52,987 bases of DNA. Source: a bacterium (GTDB taxonomy: Bacteria; Actinomycetota; Acidimicrobiia; Spongiisociales; Spongiisociaceae). The notes under the pieces are model-generated. The model was given only the letters and a program-made list of their open reading frames with translations, had not been told where the DNA came from and ran no database searches. Location: the NCBI GenBank assembly GCA_028821235.1, contig JAPPGV010000059.1, positions 1-52,987 of the forward strand, given 5' to 3'. The position numbers were made by a program, and so were the translations under genes. The stretch's first letter is position 1. Every line of letters begins with the position of its first letter. Below, in pieces: positions 50,046 through 52,987 of the stretch.

Positions 50046-51377
50046 ATGATCTGTAGTTTCTGCGGAACCCGGGCGGAAGACGCCGGAAACCTGGTCATGG
50101 GCGAGGCCGGCGCCGCCATCTGTGATGCCTGCGTGGACCTCGCGGTGGACCTCGTGCGGGAGCAGGCCACGCCGATCGGCAACATGGTGCTGGACAACAT
50201 CGGCACGCTGGCTACCAACGATCGGCGTTTCCCCGGCTTGCTGGGTCTCGTAACGGATGCGGCCGTGGCGATCCGCAACGGCCTGGTGGTCTGGGCCGGG
50301 CCCTCGGAACGAACACCCCAGGGACTCCGGTCTCTTCCCAGCCTGGACTGCGGGGGTCGGGCGGTGCTTCCGGGACTGGTGGACGCCCACACCCATCTGG
50401 CATTCGCGGGCGACCGGAGCGAGGAGTTCGTGCTCAGAAGCACCGGCGCGCCTGATGCCCGCTCGGTTGCCCGCTCCGGCAGCGCCACGACAGCCCGCCT
50501 CAACCACCTAGCGGATGCTTCCCGGATCGCCGACGTGATCGGCCGGCGTCTGAACCGCATGCTCGACTTCGGCGTCACCACGGTCGAAGCGTCCGCCGGG
50601 TATTCGAACGACTACGAGCGGGAGCTGGCTCTCATCGACACGGTGGTCGAAACGGGCGGGCGTTATATGGTTGATCTGGTGCCCACGTTCGACGTATCGG
50701 GTTTGCCGGTCACCGCATCCGACCGTTCGAGGACTCTGGATGAGGTGGCCGAGCTACACCTTCCCGTGGCGGCCAGGCTGGGAGCCGCGGTGCGGTTGTC
50801 ACTCGGAAGCGACGCTCTGACGACCGGGGAAGCACGCCGACTCATCGGGGTTGCCACAAGCCTCGGGGCGCGGACGCGGATACACCATCGCGGCCGGGCC
50901 CCGGACGTCTACAGGCTGGCGCTGGAAGCCTCGGTCCCGGTGGTAGACCACGCCGGGTATCCCGACCGGGACCAGGCCGAACAGATGGCCGAAAGGGGCG
51001 TCAGCGTGGTGATCACCCCCACCGCGATGCTTGGGACCCGCCGCTCCCCCACCTCGCTTCGCAAGCTGATGGAGAAAGGCGTCCCGTTGGGACTGGGAAC
51101 CGACTGCAGCCCGGCGCCGGTCATGGTGGAGTCGCTACCCCTCGCCATCACCCTGGCCGTGACCGAGATGGGGCTGACCTCCGACCAGGCCATCTGGGCA
51201 GCGACACTGGGCAGCGCTCGGGCGCTGGGCCTGGGCGACCGGGGCTGGCTGGGCCACGGCGCGGTGGCCGATCTCGTCGTTCTCGACGCTCCCAGCCCCA
51301 CCCACCTTCCCTACCGACCGGGCACCAACCTGGTCTGGAAGGTACTCAAGGCAGGCGAGGTGGTGGTCAGCAGGTAA
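50046..51377 (+). CDS. ClpX-type C4 zinc finger fused to imidazolonepropionase-like amidohydrolase
   Basis: The 443-residue product opens with a C4 zinc finger (C3, C6, C26, C29: CSFCG, then ICDACVDLAVDLV) of the type found at the N-terminus of ClpX, followed directly by an HutI-like amidohydrolase. The latter has NMVLDNIGTLATND, GRAVLPGLVDAHTHLAFAGD (H115, H117), RIHHRG (a metal His) and GLGTDCSP (the late Asp). It departs from true HutI at VEAKSGYG (here VEASAGYS) and the IHADQ region, so the substrate is probably not imidazolonepropionate. No other hut gene is nearby. ATG at 50046 starts just before the first Cys; the frame is open from 50022 without stops through the junction, so the fusion is real in the sequence. 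Confidence 0.87.
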   Translation: MICSFCGTRAEDAGNLVMGEAGAAICDACVDLAVDLVREQATPIGNMVLDNIGTLATNDRRFPGLLGLVTDAAVAIRNGLVVWAGPSERTPQGLRSLPSLDCGGRAVLPGLVDAHTHLAFAGDRSEEFVLRSTGAPDARSVARSGSATTARLNHLADASRIADVIGRRLNRMLDFGVTTVEASAGYSNDYERELALIDTVVETGGRYMVDLVPTFDVSGLPVTASDRSRTLDEVAELHLPVAARLGAAVRLSLGSDALTTGEARRLIGVATSLGARTRIHHRGRAPDVYRLALEASVPVVDHAGYPDRDQAEQMAERGVSVVITPTAMLGTRRSPTSLRKLMEKGVPLGLGTDCSPAPVMVESLPLAITLAVTEMGLTSDQAIWAATLGSARALGLGDRGWLGHGAVADLVVLDAPSPTHLPYRPGTNLVWKVLKAGEVVVSR

Positions 51378-51419
51378 CCGGAGGGCCTGTGCGAGGAATC
51401 AGGGGTAACCTCCCGGTCG

Positions 51420-52238
51420 ATGTCCCTTCCCTTCGCGCTCGGGCATGAGCACCCTATCGCCATGGCGCACCGCGGATCCGGGTTGCTGTGGCCCGAGAAC
51501 ACGATGGTCGCCTTCCAGGGCGCGGTGGATCTCGGCTACAGATACCTGGAGACCGACCTCCAGATCACCAGGGACGGCATGCTGGTCACCATCCACGACA
51601 ACACGGTCGACCGCACCACCGACGGCACGGGCCTCGTGTCCGACCACTCCCTGGAGGAGCTCCGGACCCTCGACGCGGGCTATCGATTCGAGCGCGACGG
51701 CGACCACCCCCATCGAGGACAGGGAGTCCAGGTGCCGACGCTCGAAGAGCTGGCCATCACCTATCCGGACGGCGTATTCACCCTCGACCTGAAGAGCGAC
51801 GGCATGGAGGCGGCCCTGGTGGAACTCATCCGCCGTCTCGACCTGTGGGATCGGGTGATCGTCGGCTCGTTCAGCGGGTCCCGCCTACGCCGCTTCCGGT
51901 CGCTCGTCGACCGCCCGGTGGCAACCTCGGCCGGCCCCGCCGAGATTGTCCGGTTCGTGACCGCGGCGAGGACCCACCTACCGTACCGGCCCCGGGCCGA
52001 CTCCTTCCAGGTGCCCGTCAAGGATCGTGGGATCACCATCGTCACCCCCAGGACGGTCCGAGCCGCGAGGAGGCTGGGGGTTCCGTTAATAGTATGGACC
52101 ATCAACCGTCGGGCCGAGATGGAGGAACTGCTGGACCTGGGAGTCGACGGTCTCATCACCGACCGTCCGGACTTGCTACGGACCCTCCTGGCCGAGCGGC
52201 CCGGCAACAGGAATCGGAAGGAACCACGTGATGGGTGA
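51420..52238 (+). CDS. Glycerophosphodiester phosphodiesterase (GDPD-like)
   Basis: The 272-residue protein has the GDPD signature AHRGSGLLWPENT, then LETDLQITRDG, IHDNTVDRTT and late VWTINR, forming a TIM barrel with a metal-bound His-Glu-Asp site. It hydrolyses deacylated phospholipids to glycerol-3-phosphate and an alcohol. No signal peptide is seen, so it is likely cytoplasmic. The next gene starts inside its last codons (8-base overlap). Confidence 0.9.
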   Translation: MSLPFALGHEHPIAMAHRGSGLLWPENTMVAFQGAVDLGYRYLETDLQITRDGMLVTIHDNTVDRTTDGTGLVSDHSLEELRTLDAGYRFERDGDHPHRGQGVQVPTLEELAITYPDGVFTLDLKSDGMEAALVELIRRLDLWDRVIVGSFSGSRLRRFRSLVDRPVATSAGPAEIVRFVTAARTHLPYRPRADSFQVPVKDRGITIVTPRTVRAARRLGVPLIVWTINRRAEMEELLDLGVDGLITDRPDLLRTLLAERPGNRNRKEPRDG

Positions 52239-52809
52239 ATGGGTAGAGGTCGGGCAGGTCGTCAAGCTCCAGATCCACCGTCGACCCCTGCGCGACGGTG
52301 AGGATTACCGGCTCGGTCCGCTCGCCGAGGTGTCGACCCTGCGGCTCACCCCGGACGGGCCGATCGGCTTCGACGGCGTCTCGTGGATCGTGGACTGCCA
52401 CCACCGCTATCACCCGCAGGCCACTAACTACCGGCCGGGCCGGGCCCTGTCGATCGGGTTCACCTCTCACTACGAGAACATCTGGAAGCAGTTCACCCCG
52501 ATCCCGCTCGGTGCGGGCGGCGAGAACCTGATCGTCTCCAGTAACGAGGTCATCTCCGAGGCCGAGTTGGATGGCGGTATCCGCATCGGAACCTCCCAGG
52601 CTTCGATCCTCCTATCGGACGCCAAGGCGGCCGAGCCGTGCGTCGCGTTCACGCGTCTTGTGACCGGTCAACCCGAGGCCTCGGCCCGGGAACTGGCCGA
52701 GGATCGGGAGCGGCTCCGGCATGGAATCAGGGGCTTCGTCATGCCCGTCAATGGAATCGACCTCGTTGACGTGACACCCGGCACGCCGGTTGCGATCCGC
52801 GCCGCCTGA
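52231..52809 (+). CDS. MOSC-like domain protein
   Basis: The 192-residue protein has beta-rich features of MOSC domains: VGQVVKLQIHRRPLRDGEDY, NYRPGRALSIGF, GGENLIVSS (compare GENL in MOSC), and a Cys in AAEPCVAFTRLVTG. That Cys corresponds to the conserved MOSC Cys that may carry sulfur. MOSC proteins are linked to molybdenum-cofactor sulfur handling, which is tempting given the two molybdenum hydroxylases here, but the distance is large. ATG at 52231 is used over GTG 52228; GGAAGGAA lies upstream. It overlaps the GDPD gene by 8 bases. Confidence 0.65.
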   Translation: MGEWVEVGQVVKLQIHRRPLRDGEDYRLGPLAEVSTLRLTPDGPIGFDGVSWIVDCHHRYHPQATNYRPGRALSIGFTSHYENIWKQFTPIPLGAGGENLIVSSNEVISEAELDGGIRIGTSQASILLSDAKAAEPCVAFTRLVTGQPEASARELAEDRERLRHGIRGFVMPVNGIDLVDVTPGTPVAIRAA

Positions 52810-52987
52810 GCCGGTACGTGTATCGGGCGGTGAGGAGGGTACGCAAACATGTCCGGTTGGCCATCGGGCCGACAACGGAACTCCGGATGGAGAGGTCAAG
52901 TAGGGGCCAACCCATCCCGCCCGTTTCAGCACCCTCTTAGCCTGAATCCACCGGTAGGGTCTGGTGGGTTGGTGGGTGGATAGACGT
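52810..52987. other. Downstream intergenic sequence to window end
   Basis: The last 178 bases show no gene or clear terminator. A GGTGGG-rich patch (52960-52980) may be part of a downstream leader. Confidence 0.4.

Overview
The window is high-GC DNA with 40-plus tightly packed genes, ATGA/GTGA/TGATG stop-start overlaps, many GTG starts, a DUF222/HNH (13E12-type) gene and three F420-type luciferase-like monooxygenases. This fits an actinomycetote. I suspect an uncultured, Acidimicrobiia-like lineage, but that is an inference from gene content; no rRNA, tRNA or other phylogenetic marker gene is visible. The left edge is a bare (GA)26 run that interrupts a gene, so it looks like a contig end.

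Layout. 1-6512: a truncated type ISP restriction-methylase-helicase (minus), a DUF222/HNH gene and a small orphan gene. 6827-10466: a four-gene minus-strand operon (amidohydrolase, MBL-fold hydrolase, DUF2269 membrane protein, rhodanese), divergent from a FadR-type GntR regulator. 11408-21607: a seven-gene plus-strand operon with hydantoinase/oxoprolinase A and B, two complete E1 alpha/beta pairs of 2-oxoacid dehydrogenases, and a xanthine-dehydrogenase-type molybdenum subunit. 21620-34562: an oxidoreductase, MFS exporter, NitT/TauT-type ABC transporter parts (ATPase at 24.4 kb; two permeases and a double-domain lipoprotein at 30.4-34.6 kb), a membrane protein with a winged-helix regulator, nitrilase, hydrolase, OsmC-like and LLM genes. 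34792-38455: LLM gene divergent from a nitrilase-like gene (catalytic Cys replaced by Gly) and an amidase. 38605-39540: decayed toxin-antitoxin remnants. 39621-43332: a complete CoxM-CoxS-CoxL type hydroxylase operon. 43430-52809: DoxX, M20 peptidase-like, alpha/beta hydrolase, dihydropyrimidinase/allantoinase-like, LLM and MFS genes, a ClpX-type zinc finger fused to an imidazolonepropionase-like amidohydrolase, a glycerophosphodiesterase and a MOSC-like protein.

How it may work together (inference). Most genes between 6.8 and 51.4 kb encode enzymes that open cyclic amides, hydrolyse amides, nitriles or carbamoyl groups, hydroxylate N-heterocycles, or oxidise with reduced flavin/F420, plus a NitT/TauT-type importer. 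I read the region as a nitrogen-heterocycle/amide scavenging island whose substrate cannot be named from sequence. A recurring GTATAC-centred palindrome sits in the promoter regions of at least five of these units, suggesting shared control by GntR-type regulation; the gntR gene at 10561 is the only GntR-family gene in the window.

Most unusual: the zinc finger-HutI fusion, the in-frame duplicated solute-binding protein with 674 identical bases between its two halves, the Cys-less nitrilase homologue, and the shared palindromes.
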